From the NCBI GenBank assembly GCA_016220095.1, contig JACRIJ010000128.1, forward strand, positions 1 through 48,043: 48,043 nucleotides of DNA, in the 5' to 3' direction. Position numbers and translations under genes: made by a program. Of the stretch, positions 8,740-16,074 are shown in pieces. Every line of letters starts with the position of its first letter. The first letter of the stretch is position 1. Source of the stretch: Planctomycetota bacterium (GTDB taxonomy: Bacteria; Planctomycetota; MHYJ01; JACQXL01; JACRIJ01). Below the pieces are notes generated by a model. That model was not told the DNA's origin and ran no database searches. It saw nothing but the letters and a program-made list of their open reading frames with translations.

Positions 8740-9364
8740 TTTTAAGAATAATCCCTTCTATAATATTAGCAACGTCTTCACAACGGTCGGTCGCCGCCTC
8801 AAGGTCTTCGTAAATCTCTTTCCATTTTATCACGTTAATGGGATTATTTTTTTCGGTCTCAAAAAGATCCACCATGGCAGTGCGGAGAAGCTGGTCGCCG
8901 ACGTTTTCCATGGTATGGATTTCATGGCAATTCGGTATAATAGCCTCCCTCTTATCAATATGCCGCAAGCCTGTAATGGTCTTATCAAGCAATTCAGTAG
9001 ACTTGACAAGCACCTCGGCAAAACTAACTGCTTCTTTCGTAACCGTAGGAATCTGGTACAAAGCGAGCCGGCTTACGGCGCCGTCCATGAGGTCAACTAT
9101 ATCGTCCATATTAGTTATAAGCTGGTGTATATCTTCACGGTCAAGAGGGGTCATAAAGGTCGTATTTAATTTCTCTATTGTCTCATGCGTTATCTTATCG
9201 CCTTTGTGCTCTATTTCCTTTATCTGGGTCGCCTTTATCTGAAGCTCCTTAGGGTACTGCTGTAGCGTTTCCAGAAGCGTCTTGGCGCAGTTCATCACAT
9301 TCTGCGAAGCGCTTTCAAAAGATTCATAAAAAGAATTGTCAGTATTGAGCAGAAATTTAAACAC
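8732..9364 (-). CDS. DUF47 (PhoU-like) phosphate transport accessory protein
   Basis: 210 residues, all-helical, of the DUF47/TIGR00153 family related to PhoU. Acidic metal-binding repeats typical of the family are visible (IEHKGDKITHE and LEAATDRCEDVANIIEG). Members accompany Pit transporters and are thought to regulate them from the cytoplasm. The start is GTG 9364, supported by a perfect AGGAGG seven bases upstream. First gene of a DUF47-pit-larB operon. Confidence 0.9.
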   Translation of the reverse strand: MFKFLLNTDNSFYESFESASQNVMNCAKTLLETLQQYPKELQIKATQIKEIEHKGDKITHETIEKLNTTFMTPLDREDIHQLITNMDDIVDLMDGAVSRLALYQIPTVTKEAVSFAEVLVKSTELLDKTITGLRHIDKREAIIPNCHEIHTMENVGDQLLRTAMVDLFETEKNNPINVIKWKEIYEDLEAATDRCEDVANIIEGIILKNA

Positions 9365-9403
9365 TCTCTTACCTCCTAATATTCAATTGATTTAACACCT
9401 CAA

Positions 9404-9431
9404 ATTATACCGTGAAACTCAAAAAAGTCAA
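9404..9431 (-). promoter_or_regulatory. Promoter of the DUF47-pit-larB operon
   Basis: On the minus strand, TTGACT (9426-9431), a 16-base spacer and TATAAT (9404-9409). The leader is roughly 35 nt and contains AGGAGG before the GTG start. Confidence 0.75.
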
Positions 9432-10295
9432 ACAAAAACGAAACCGTGATGTAATCGATCAGTGAACGACGACTGCTTAACAGGGACTTGACGAGACTTG
9501 GACGAGACACGACGACTTCTTATAGTTTTACGATTACACGTCCGCACGTTAATCATCAAGTCGTAAATCATCCAGTCATTAAATCCCAAACGTCCTTCCT
9601 TCTTCATTTTTCCTTCTTCCTCCTTCGTAAGGAACAGGGACTCTAAGAGACTTGCAAGAGACTGACGACGGAACTTAACGAGACCTGAAGAGACACATGA
9701 ACGACGACTTTCTTATTGACGCTACGACTAACAGCCACAGAGCGCACAGAGCTAACAGAGAACGACGACGAAACTAACAGTGACTTGAATGAGACACGAC
9801 TAATTTTTTGGTTTACGATTACGCGTGCGTCGTCAATTATCAAGTCGCAAATCATCCAGTCATTAAATCCCAGCAGTCCTTCATTCTTCCTCCTTCGTCT
9901 TTAGCTATTGACAAACCCATTGGCAAATGATATAACTTGTTTATACAAATGAATGCTATGCCATACATTAAACTTAAGATTTAGAGTATAAATCAGCAAA
10001 GCCGCACCTGTGCGCCTGCCTTTGCGCTCCGTCGCTGAAGCTTTGCTCGTCCTCCGCAGTAGCTCTGGAGAGCGTAGGCGACCGAAGCGGCTTCCTCCTT
10101 CGCTATGGCTTCGGAGGACAGGCCGCGCAGGCAGGCCGAAGCACGCTCCGGTGCGCAGGCGCAACCAAAACCACGACGAAACGAATTTTTACCACGGAAC
10201 ACACAGAACACACGGAAAACGACGACTTTTACTGGTTTTTACCGCGAAAGCATTTATATTACCTGAACTCTTTTACAGTAAGGGGGTGAAAAGAT
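9432..10295. repeat. Repeat-mosaic intergenic region
   Basis: No credible gene before 10296. An imperfect direct duplication is visible. A block of CAGGGACT...GAGAC...ACGACGACTT followed by GATTACACGT...CATCCAGTCATTAAATCCCA occurs at about 9475-9600 and again at about 9645-9875. At 9995-10160 lies a second family (CTCCGTCGCTGAAGCT, CCGAAGCGGCTTCCTCCTTC, CGCAGGCAGG) that recurs at 17745-17810 and 24210-24295. ACCACGGAACACACAGAACA at 10191 belongs to the family also seen near 17644. Confidence 0.65.
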
Positions 10296-10361
10296 ATGTC
10301 ATGCGGAAAGAAAGGCTGTTGTAAGCCGAAAAAGAAATCCAAAGGCGGTTGCAAAAAGTAA
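10296..10361 (+). CDS. Candidate 21-residue Cys/Lys-rich microprotein
   Basis: A short frame, ATG 10296 to TAA 10361, encodes 21 residues starting MSCGKKGCCKPKKK and ending GGCKK. It has four Cys (positions 3, 8, 9, 19) and nine Lys. A strong AAGGGGGTG ribosome site lies about 8 bases upstream, which is unusual for random intergenic sequence. The composition suggests a metal-binding or nucleic-acid-binding peptide, but no family is recognised. It stands alone between repeat blocks. Expression and conservation are untested. Confidence 0.45.
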   Translation: MSCGKKGCCKPKKKSKGGCKK

Positions 10362-10634
10362 CTGAAAGACCTGCGTCGCGGAGGCCCCGGCAGGGGCCTT
10401 CGCGGACGTTCTAACGAAGGAGGAAAAATGAAAAATGGACGAAGTTGCGAATAGCGACCCTTCGGCAGGCTCAGAGTCTGCGGAGTAGCGAGGGACGACG
10501 ATGAAATGTGACAGGCGAACAAGTGATAGTTGAGTAATTTAAAATTTGCAATTTCAACTCTGCTTAATATATTCAATCTGTTGTTTAGAAACCGTCGTCA
10601 GTCTCTTAATCGGAAATCAGTGAGGTGCGGGTTC
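10362..10634. repeat. Short intergenic region with repeat fragments
   Basis: Contains CTTCGGCAGGCTCAGAGTCT and GTAGCGAGGGACGACG fragments (10459-10500), which belong to the interspersed families seen near 11100 and 17530. No gene is seen. Confidence 0.4.
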
Positions 10635-11075
10635 ATGACTAAGACCAATCATATTTTTTTCTATAGTCACAAAAATGGGAAGTTTGCATGTTTCAGCAAT
10701 TTTTACACTTCACCTGTTGTTTTGAACGACAGAACATGGCCCACTGTAGAACACTACTTTCAGGCAATGAAAACCAGTGATGAATTGATTCAAGAAACAA
10801 TCAGGAAAGAAAAAAGTCCATTCAAAGCGAAGAGTTTAGGCAGAAAAGTCAATCTAAAGTCCGATTGGGAAGAAATTAAAAATGATGTTATGTTGAAAGC
10901 ATTGATGGCAAAATTCACTCAACATAAAGACTTACGGGAAATTTTATTGTCAACAAACGACGCAGAATTGCATGAAGAGTCTCCTTACGATGAATATTGG
11001 GGTTGTAAGGGACAGGACATATTGGGTAAATTGTTGATGCAGGTTCGCGAAGCGCTATATAAAACACTCGCCTGA
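10635..11075 (+). CDS. NADAR-family (YbiA-like) N-glycosidase
   Basis: 146 residues of the NADAR/DUF1768 superfamily. Members hydrolyse N-glycosidic bonds of ADP-ribose-linked or riboflavin-intermediate substrates, and some reverse DNA ADP-ribosylation. Family motifs are CFSNFYTSPV, WPTVEHYFQAMK, SLGRKV, ALMAKFTQH and SPYDEYWGCKGQDILG, which include the expected acidic DxxWG site. ATG 10635 is preferred because GAGGTG lies 9 bases upstream; the frame opens 35 codons earlier in unrelated sequence. It is more A+T-rich than its neighbours and flanked by repeats, so horizontal acquisition is possible. No DarT-type partner is adjacent. Confidence 0.85.
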   Translation: MTKTNHIFFYSHKNGKFACFSNFYTSPVVLNDRTWPTVEHYFQAMKTSDELIQETIRKEKSPFKAKSLGRKVNLKSDWEEIKNDVMLKALMAKFTQHKDLREILLSTNDAELHEESPYDEYWGCKGQDILGKLLMQVREALYKTLA

Positions 11076-11078
11076 AAA

Positions 11079-11178
11079 CCTTCATCATCCTTCGTTCGTC
11101 CCGTCCCTCGGTACTCGCTACTCATCGCTCGTCACCGTCCACCGTCCCTCGCTACTCGGTACTCGCTACTCGCTACTT
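11079..11178. repeat. TACTCGCTACTCG-type simple repeat
   Basis: Iterations of CGGTACTCGCTACTC and CACCGTCCACCGTCCCTCG. The reverse complement of the same block occurs at 17535-17590 (GTAGCGAGTAGTGAGTACCG). Confidence 0.6.
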
Positions 11179-11181
11179 CGT

Positions 11182-12225
11182 TCACCCAAGGCTCACGTCC
11201 ATATTCAACGGCACCGCGTCAAGGGACATATCCGCCATTTTATTCTCGCGCCAATAATGATACGCCAATCCTGCGGTCACAGCGGCGTTATCCGTGCACA
11301 ACGCTATTGGCGGTATGTAAACCTTCAATGCCAGCCGGCTCCCAAGTAAATTTATTTTTTCGCGCAGTCTCTTATTGGCTGCCACGCCGCCGCCTATGAT
11401 GATACCCTTAGGATTATAACGCCTTACAGCCATCTCAAGTTTTGCCGCAAGAGTATCCACGACGGCCTCCTGGAAACTCGCGGCCAGGTCTTCACGGGAT
11501 TCCTTGTAAACATCCGGCCCCTCTAAGGCGCCGTTCATGCCTTTGCAATGGTAAAGCACAGCCGTTTTGATGCCGCTGAAACTGAAATCCAACGACCCGT
11601 TCTTTAGCAAAGACCTTGGAAACCGCACGGCTTTGGGATTGCCGGTTAGAGCGGTTTTTTCTATGGCAGGGCCGCCGGGGTAGGGCAGTTTCATGATTTT
11701 TGCCGCCTTGTCAAACGCCTCTCCCGCGGCGTCATCCTGTGTTGCGCCTATCAATTTGTGCTCAGTAGGGGAAGTTGAATAAAACAAACTCGTATGCCCG
11801 CCGGAAATGACAAAACCTATTGCGGGATATTCAACCGCGTCAAAATGCAGGTTGGCCGCGTAAAGATGGGAATAAATATGGTTTATGCCTATAAGCGGTA
11901 TATTATATACGAAGGAAACCGCCTTGGCCGCGGAAATCCCCACGAGAAGCGCGCCTATAAGCCCGGGAGTATTGGTAACAGCCGCCGCAGTTATATCGGA
12001 CAACGCCAGGCCGGACTGCTCAAGCGCTCTGTCAATCATCGGGATAATAACCTCTTCGTGCGCCCGGCAGGCAATCTCCGGCACTACGCCGCCGTAAATG
12101 CTGTGCAAATCGGTCTGCGACGACACGAGATTGGCGAGAACCTCTTTGCCGTCCCTCACAACCGCACATGCGGTTTCATCGCAGGAACTCTCTATTCCAA
12201 GACAAATAAAATGTTTGTTTGACAT
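11182..12225 (-). CDS. tsaD: TsaD, tRNA N6-threonylcarbamoyladenosine transferase
   Basis: 347 residues, normal length. TsaD (Kae1/YgjD) transfers the threonylcarbamoyl group to A37 of ANN-decoding tRNAs together with TsaB and TsaE. The ASKHA-fold motifs are intact: GIESSCDET at the N-terminus, the HxxxH metal site H116/H120 (INHIYSHLYA), VISGGHTSL, FDKAAKIMKLPYPGG, FSGIKTAV and the C-terminal CTDNAAVTAGL. No tsaB or tsaE is in the window. There is no good ribosome site; the start is supported only by alignment with the family N-terminus. Confidence 0.95.
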   Translation of the reverse strand: MSNKHFICLGIESSCDETACAVVRDGKEVLANLVSSQTDLHSIYGGVVPEIACRAHEEVIIPMIDRALEQSGLALSDITAAAVTNTPGLIGALLVGISAAKAVSFVYNIPLIGINHIYSHLYAANLHFDAVEYPAIGFVISGGHTSLFYSTSPTEHKLIGATQDDAAGEAFDKAAKIMKLPYPGGPAIEKTALTGNPKAVRFPRSLLKNGSLDFSFSGIKTAVLYHCKGMNGALEGPDVYKESREDLAASFQEAVVDTLAAKLEMAVRRYNPKGIIIGGGVAANKRLREKINLLGSRLALKVYIPPIALCTDNAAVTAGLAYHYWRENKMADMSLDAVPLNMDVSLG

Positions 12226-12259
12226 ATATCAATACAGCGGTAACCAAAAACTATCCATA

Positions 12260-12900
12260 AGCAACATAGCCGCAACCAAATCAGAAATCAGGGATACTTG
12301 ATTGCTATTTAGCCGTACTTAGCCCTTCGTTACACTCACTTCGCTCTGCTCAGTACTGCGGCAGGGTAAACTTGCTTAGCGGCCTTTGCGGTTAAACCGC
12401 AGTCGTCGTTAGACGTATGACGGCCGGAATAAACCGCTAAGAGCGCAAAGTTCGCAAAGACTGACGTTACCCTGCAATCGTCTTAGCGCACTTAGCGGCC
12501 TTTGCGGTTAAACCGCAGTCGTCGTTAGACGTATGACGACCGGAATAAACCGCTAAGAGCGCAAAGAACGCAAAGACTGACGTTACCTTGCAATCGTCTT
12601 AGCGCACTTAGCGGCCTTTGCGGTTAAACCGCAGTCGTCGTTAGACGTATGACGGCCGGAATAAACCGCTAAGAGCGCAAAGTTCGCAAAGACTGACGTT
12701 ACCCTGCAATCGTCTTAGCGCACTTAGCGGCCTTTGCGGTTAAATCGTAGTCGTTGGAACGACGAACGCAATAAGCCGCAGAGGACGTCAAGAGCGCCAA
12801 GTGACGCGACGAAAGTACCATGGTTTGTAAACTTCTGCGTAAAATACGCACCTGTCCCGAACTTGTTTCGGGAGAAGTTGAGAAGTAAAATACTAATTAT
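12260..12900. repeat. Composite intergenic element shared with the pheS-pheT gap
   Basis: The sequence from about 12265 to 12890 matches, in reverse orientation, 42930-43262. Shared blocks include ATACTTGATTGCTATTTAGC, a CGCAAAG-rich unit, GTAGTCGTTGGAACGACGAA and CAAGAGCGCCAAGTGACGCG. The element ends in a palindrome built on TTCTGCGTA/TACGCAGAA. This copy differs by carrying a CCCTTCG unit (about 12319-12374), a triplicated central unit, and a 23-base hairpin (12851-12873) inside the terminal palindrome. Confidence 0.8.
12375..12735. repeat. 116-bp tandem repeat, three copies plus a partial
   Basis: CTTAGCGGCC starts at 12375, 12491, 12607 and 12723, an exact 116-base period. Copies are nearly identical (for example GACGGCCGG vs GACGACCGG). 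Each contains complementary GCGGTTTA/TAAACCGC-type segments, so single strands could fold. No open frame is conserved in it and there are no variable spacers, so it is not a CRISPR array. Confidence 0.85.
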
Positions 12901-12942
12901 ACTTATTTCCCTGAAAATGTCAAAAAAAACATTGCATAATAC

Positions 12943-12972
12943 TTGCTTTTTCCCGATTCTTTATGGTATAAT
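12943..12972 (+). promoter_or_regulatory. Promoter of the MBL hydrolase-flavoprotein pair
   Basis: TTGCTT (12943-12948), 18-base spacer, TATAAT (12967-12972). ATG 13003 lies 30 bases downstream with AAGGGAA as the ribosome site. Confidence 0.65.
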
Positions 12973-13002
12973 AAAAGAAAATACTGCTAAGGGAAACACT
13001 GC

Positions 13003-13848
13003 ATGAAGGTTAAATTATGGGGTACCCGCGGTTCCATACCCGTACCAGGGCCTGAAACCGTAAAATACGGCGGGAATACGACCTGCGTAGAGGTCACGTT
13101 TGATGACAATACTTTCTTTGTCATTGACGCCGGCATCGGCATCAGAAAGCTCGGACAATCCCTGTTTGAACGGAAAATACACCATGTCAACCTTTATATA
13201 ACCCATTCGCATTGGGACCATATACAGGGATTCCCGTTTTTCAAGCCGGCATTTAATTCAAAAAATTCAATCAACATATACGGCTGTCCGCCGACTTACA
13301 GGAAACTGCAGGATATCCTTACGAACCAGATGGAATATGAATACTTCCCGGTGAAATTTGAAGACCTTACGGCTGAAATTGACTTTACAGAGGTATGCCT
13401 CTCCATGTTCGTTATAAATGAAAACGTATTTCACACGATACAGACCAATCATCCCGGCAATACCACCGGATTAAAAATAGAAAGCAATGGAAAGATTTTC
13501 ATTTTCCTGACCGACAACGAACTCCAGCCGCCTCCGAATTCCCATAACAACACGCAATGGGCCGATTTTGTTGAATTCTGCCATAACGCGGACGTGCTTA
13601 TCCATGACGCGCAATTCACCGATGACGAAATACCCAAAAAACTCGGCTGGGGCCATTCTTCAACAGGCCAGGCTATACGGCTGGCGACTGAGGCAAAGGT
13701 CAAGGCATTATACATGACGCACCACGACCCCGAACATACGGATGCTTTTATTGACAAAATGTACGACGGGCATCTGCAGGAGCTCAAACAACAGGGCAAT
13801 CCCCTGAAACTATTTATGGCCAAAGACGGCCTGGAAATACAGCTATGA
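13003..13848 (+). CDS. Metallo-beta-lactamase-fold hydrolase
   Basis: 281 residues of the MBL superfamily, in the branch with an N-terminal GTRGSIPVPG that includes RNase Z/PhnP-like and phosphodiesterase-like enzymes. The di-metal motif THSHWDH gives H68, H70, D72 and H73. Further ligands are likely in TNHPGN, FLTDNE and MTHHDPEH. It is cytosolic (no signal peptide) and probably cleaves a phosphodiester or similar bond; the substrate is unknown. ATG 13003 has AAGGGAA upstream and its own promoter. Its TGA overlaps the next gene's ATG as ATGA, so the two proteins are probably made together. Confidence 0.85.
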   Translation: MKVKLWGTRGSIPVPGPETVKYGGNTTCVEVTFDDNTFFVIDAGIGIRKLGQSLFERKIHHVNLYITHSHWDHIQGFPFFKPAFNSKNSINIYGCPPTYRKLQDILTNQMEYEYFPVKFEDLTAEIDFTEVCLSMFVINENVFHTIQTNHPGNTTGLKIESNGKIFIFLTDNELQPPPNSHNNTQWADFVEFCHNADVLIHDAQFTDDEIPKKLGWGHSSTGQAIRLATEAKVKALYMTHHDPEHTDAFIDKMYDGHLQELKQQGNPLKLFMAKDGLEIQL

Positions 13849-14441
13849 TCTACGCTGTCGCCATATACGGAAGCCCGAGAAGGGGAGGCAATTCCGACCT
13901 GCTTCTTGATTCCTTTGTAAAAGGCCTGGAAAAGGCAAATGCCAAAGTGGACAGGATTTACGCCTCCGAGGCCAACGTGGCTCCCTGCGACAGCAAAAGG
14001 GAATGCGAATCAAGCGGCCTGTGCTGTATAAAAGACGACATGCAGAAGATTTACAAACAATTCCTCGAAGCAGACCTTATAGTATTATCAACCCCGATAT
14101 ATTTTTACGCGATGACCGCTCAGGCCAAAACGGTAATAGACCGGTGCCAGAGCGTATGGTCGCAGAAATACCTGCTGAAAAAAGAAACACGATTGAACAA
14201 GGCAAAGGAAAAATGGGGATTCCTGCTGTGCACTGCCGGCGCTAAAGGCGGGCAGAAATTATTTGACGGCGCCATACTTACGATGAAGTTCTTCCTGGAC
14301 GCGTACGGCGCGGTTTATAAAGGCGAAATCGGCGTAAGAGGCGTAGATAAAAAAGGCGAAATAGCGGATAAGTTCCCGGAAGCAATCCAACAGGCATACG
14401 AAAAGGGGATTGAATTGGTTGAAGGCATGGAAAACCTGTAA
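13845..14441 (+). CDS. Flavodoxin-like NAD(P)H:FMN reductase-family protein
   Basis: 198 residues. IYGSPRRGGNS near the N-terminus is the FMN phosphate-binding loop of the NADPH-dependent FMN reductase/iron-sulfur flavoprotein family. STPIYFYAMTAQAKTVIDR is the typical second FMN loop. A cysteine segment (C48, C54, C60, C61 in PCDSKRECESSGLCCIKDDM) occupies the place where iron-sulfur flavoproteins carry a compact Cys cluster. The spacing here is atypical, so a 4Fe-4S cluster is doubtful. It is translationally coupled (ATGA) to the MBL hydrolase. Confidence 0.85.
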   Translation: MIYAVAIYGSPRRGGNSDLLLDSFVKGLEKANAKVDRIYASEANVAPCDSKRECESSGLCCIKDDMQKIYKQFLEADLIVLSTPIYFYAMTAQAKTVIDRCQSVWSQKYLLKKETRLNKAKEKWGFLLCTAGAKGGQKLFDGAILTMKFFLDAYGAVYKGEIGVRGVDKKGEIADKFPEAIQQAYEKGIELVEGMENL

Positions 14442-14774
14442 CTCATCTCTTTATTATATAACAACATACTCATTTAGCCACGAATGCGCGAAGACACGAA
14501 GATTCCCGTGAAAAACGCTGAATGCCAATCTTTGCATTAGAACCGTTCTTCGTGCACTTCGTATGCTTCTCCCTTTTCCTTAATATAATACTTATGTAAG
14601 GGATCCGTTAGGGAGTGGTTAATAAAGTTCTGCGTAAAATACGCAGAAGTTGAGAATTTAGACTCTAAACCACAAAACGCCTGTCTTACTTATCAAAATA
14701 AACGGCCATTTTTCTTGACAATGGCATTCTTATCAAAGGAAGTCTCTATAACGAAACTGCTTATCAAGAAAAAC
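14442..14774. repeat. Intergenic region with a palindromic repeat end
   Basis: Holds CACGAATGCGCGAAGACACG (14480-14500) and its inverted relative (about 14540-14565). It also holds the palindrome TTCTGCGTA/TACGCAGAA at 14628-14648, the same end that terminates the composite element at 12830-12880 and 42943-42969. No gene is seen. Confidence 0.55.
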
Positions 14775-14803
14775 TTGACTTTTCGTTGATAATAATGTAT
14801 AAT
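14775..14803 (+). promoter_or_regulatory. Promoter giving a leaderless fic mRNA
   Basis: TTGACT (14775-14780), 17-base spacer, TG-extended TATAAT (14798-14803). The ATG at 14813 is only 9 bases past the -10, so transcription should start at or within a few bases of the start codon. Confidence 0.75.
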
Positions 14804-14812
14804 ACGGCCACT

Positions 14813-15964
14813 ATGGATATAGAAAAATTCATAAACAGTACATCTGGCAAACTTGTTAAAACACCTGCAGATTATTGGACTTTCGTCCCTAATCCACTGC
14901 CACCAAATGGGTTGGACAGATTTTCATCAGATCTGGTTGAAATCCTATCCGAAGCTGATAGGAATATTGGTGCTTTGCGGTCATTAAGCAAACTCATACC
15001 TAACCCTAATTTATTAGTTACTCCGTATATAAGGAAAGAGGCCGTCCAGAGTTCAAGGATAGAGGGCACAAGGGCCTCTCTTTCTGATATTTATTACGAT
15101 GAAATTTCAAAAAGCAAACCGCAAAATACGGATATCCTTGAAGTCTTAAACTACGTTAAAGCCATGGATTACGGGCTTTCCAGGCTAAAGGAATTGCCGC
15201 TCAGCCTGCGCTTGGTGCGTGAAATACACTTAAAACTTATGGAAGGGGTCAGGGGAGAAATAATGCATCCCGGAGAATTCCGCTCCAGCCAGAACTGGAT
15301 AGGCCGGCCCGGAAGCTCTCTCGCTGATGCCACATACATTCCTCCTGCTGTCATGGAAATGAATGAATCTCTCGGGCAATGGGAGAAGTTTATCCATGCA
15401 AACGACAAAATACCGCCGCTTATAAAATGCGCCTTGATGCATTATCAATTTGAAGCGATACATCCGTTTCTGGACGGCAATGGCAGGATAGGACGGTTGA
15501 TGATAACCTTCTATCTTTGCGAAAAGGGCTTACTTGAATTTCCGATTTTATATATCAGTTCTTATTTTGAAAAACACAGGAATGAATACTACGACCTGCT
15601 TCTCGGCGTCAGCCGGGATGGGAACTGGGATGCGTGGCTGAAATATTTTATCCGCGGAGTTGCCGAGCAAGCCAAAACAGCCGAAGAAACAGGGCATAAA
15701 ATCTTAAACCTGCAAAAAAAATACAGGCAAAAACTCGAGGAAATATCACTTACTACGCATGCTTTTCATGTATTGGATATGCTGTTCCTAAATCCGTACG
15801 TCAGCCTGCCGGGCATAAGCGAGCACTTAAAAATAGCATGGCCTACGGCCAAGGCATCGGTTGAACGCCTGATGCAACTTGGGATTCTTGAAGAGATTTC
15901 CAACCGCAAACGCAACCGTATATACTGCGCTAAAGAGCTCTTAAATATGCTTACGACGGAGTAG
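14813..15964 (+). CDS. Fic-domain protein with inhibitory helix and winged helix
   Basis: 383 residues. Fic enzymes usually transfer AMP to a target hydroxyl. The catalytic motif HPFLDGNGRIGR spans H217-R228. An N-terminal Fic_N region carries the auto-inhibitory motif (S/T)xxxE(G/N) as S80...E84-G85 (SSRIEG), which marks a class II self-inhibited Fic. Residues of about 320-380 form a winged helix (LPGISEHLKIAWPTAKASVE), suggesting DNA binding or autoregulation. The frame opens at 14786, but the -10 box lies inside that extension, so ATG 14813 is chosen. It is a single gene without an adjacent antitoxin. Confidence 0.9.
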   Translation: MDIEKFINSTSGKLVKTPADYWTFVPNPLPPNGLDRFSSDLVEILSEADRNIGALRSLSKLIPNPNLLVTPYIRKEAVQSSRIEGTRASLSDIYYDEISKSKPQNTDILEVLNYVKAMDYGLSRLKELPLSLRLVREIHLKLMEGVRGEIMHPGEFRSSQNWIGRPGSSLADATYIPPAVMEMNESLGQWEKFIHANDKIPPLIKCALMHYQFEAIHPFLDGNGRIGRLMITFYLCEKGLLEFPILYISSYFEKHRNEYYDLLLGVSRDGNWDAWLKYFIRGVAEQAKTAEETGHKILNLQKKYRQKLEEISLTTHAFHVLDMLFLNPYVSLPGISEHLKIAWPTAKASVERLMQLGILEEISNRKRNRIYCAKELLNMLTTE

Positions 15965-16074
15965 ATGAAAAAAGTTTTATAAGGAGTCAATTCTTATGCC
16001 ATCCTTCATATCTTCGCTTGTACTAAGTCCATACTAAGACCGAGACGAAGTACGCCCTCGCGGCAACAATCTCT
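15965..16074. other. Short convergent gap
   Basis: Lies between the 3' ends of fic and the aminotransferase gene. No convincing terminator hairpin or gene is seen. Confidence 0.4.

Noticed and set aside
10010..10324. 104-residue frame on the plus strand
   Set aside because: Built entirely from interspersed repeat words that also occur at 17.7 and 24.2 kb; no ribosome site or family.
12375..12735. CRISPR-like array
   Set aside because: The 116-bp units are contiguous and nearly identical throughout, with no short repeat plus unique spacer pattern and no cas genes.
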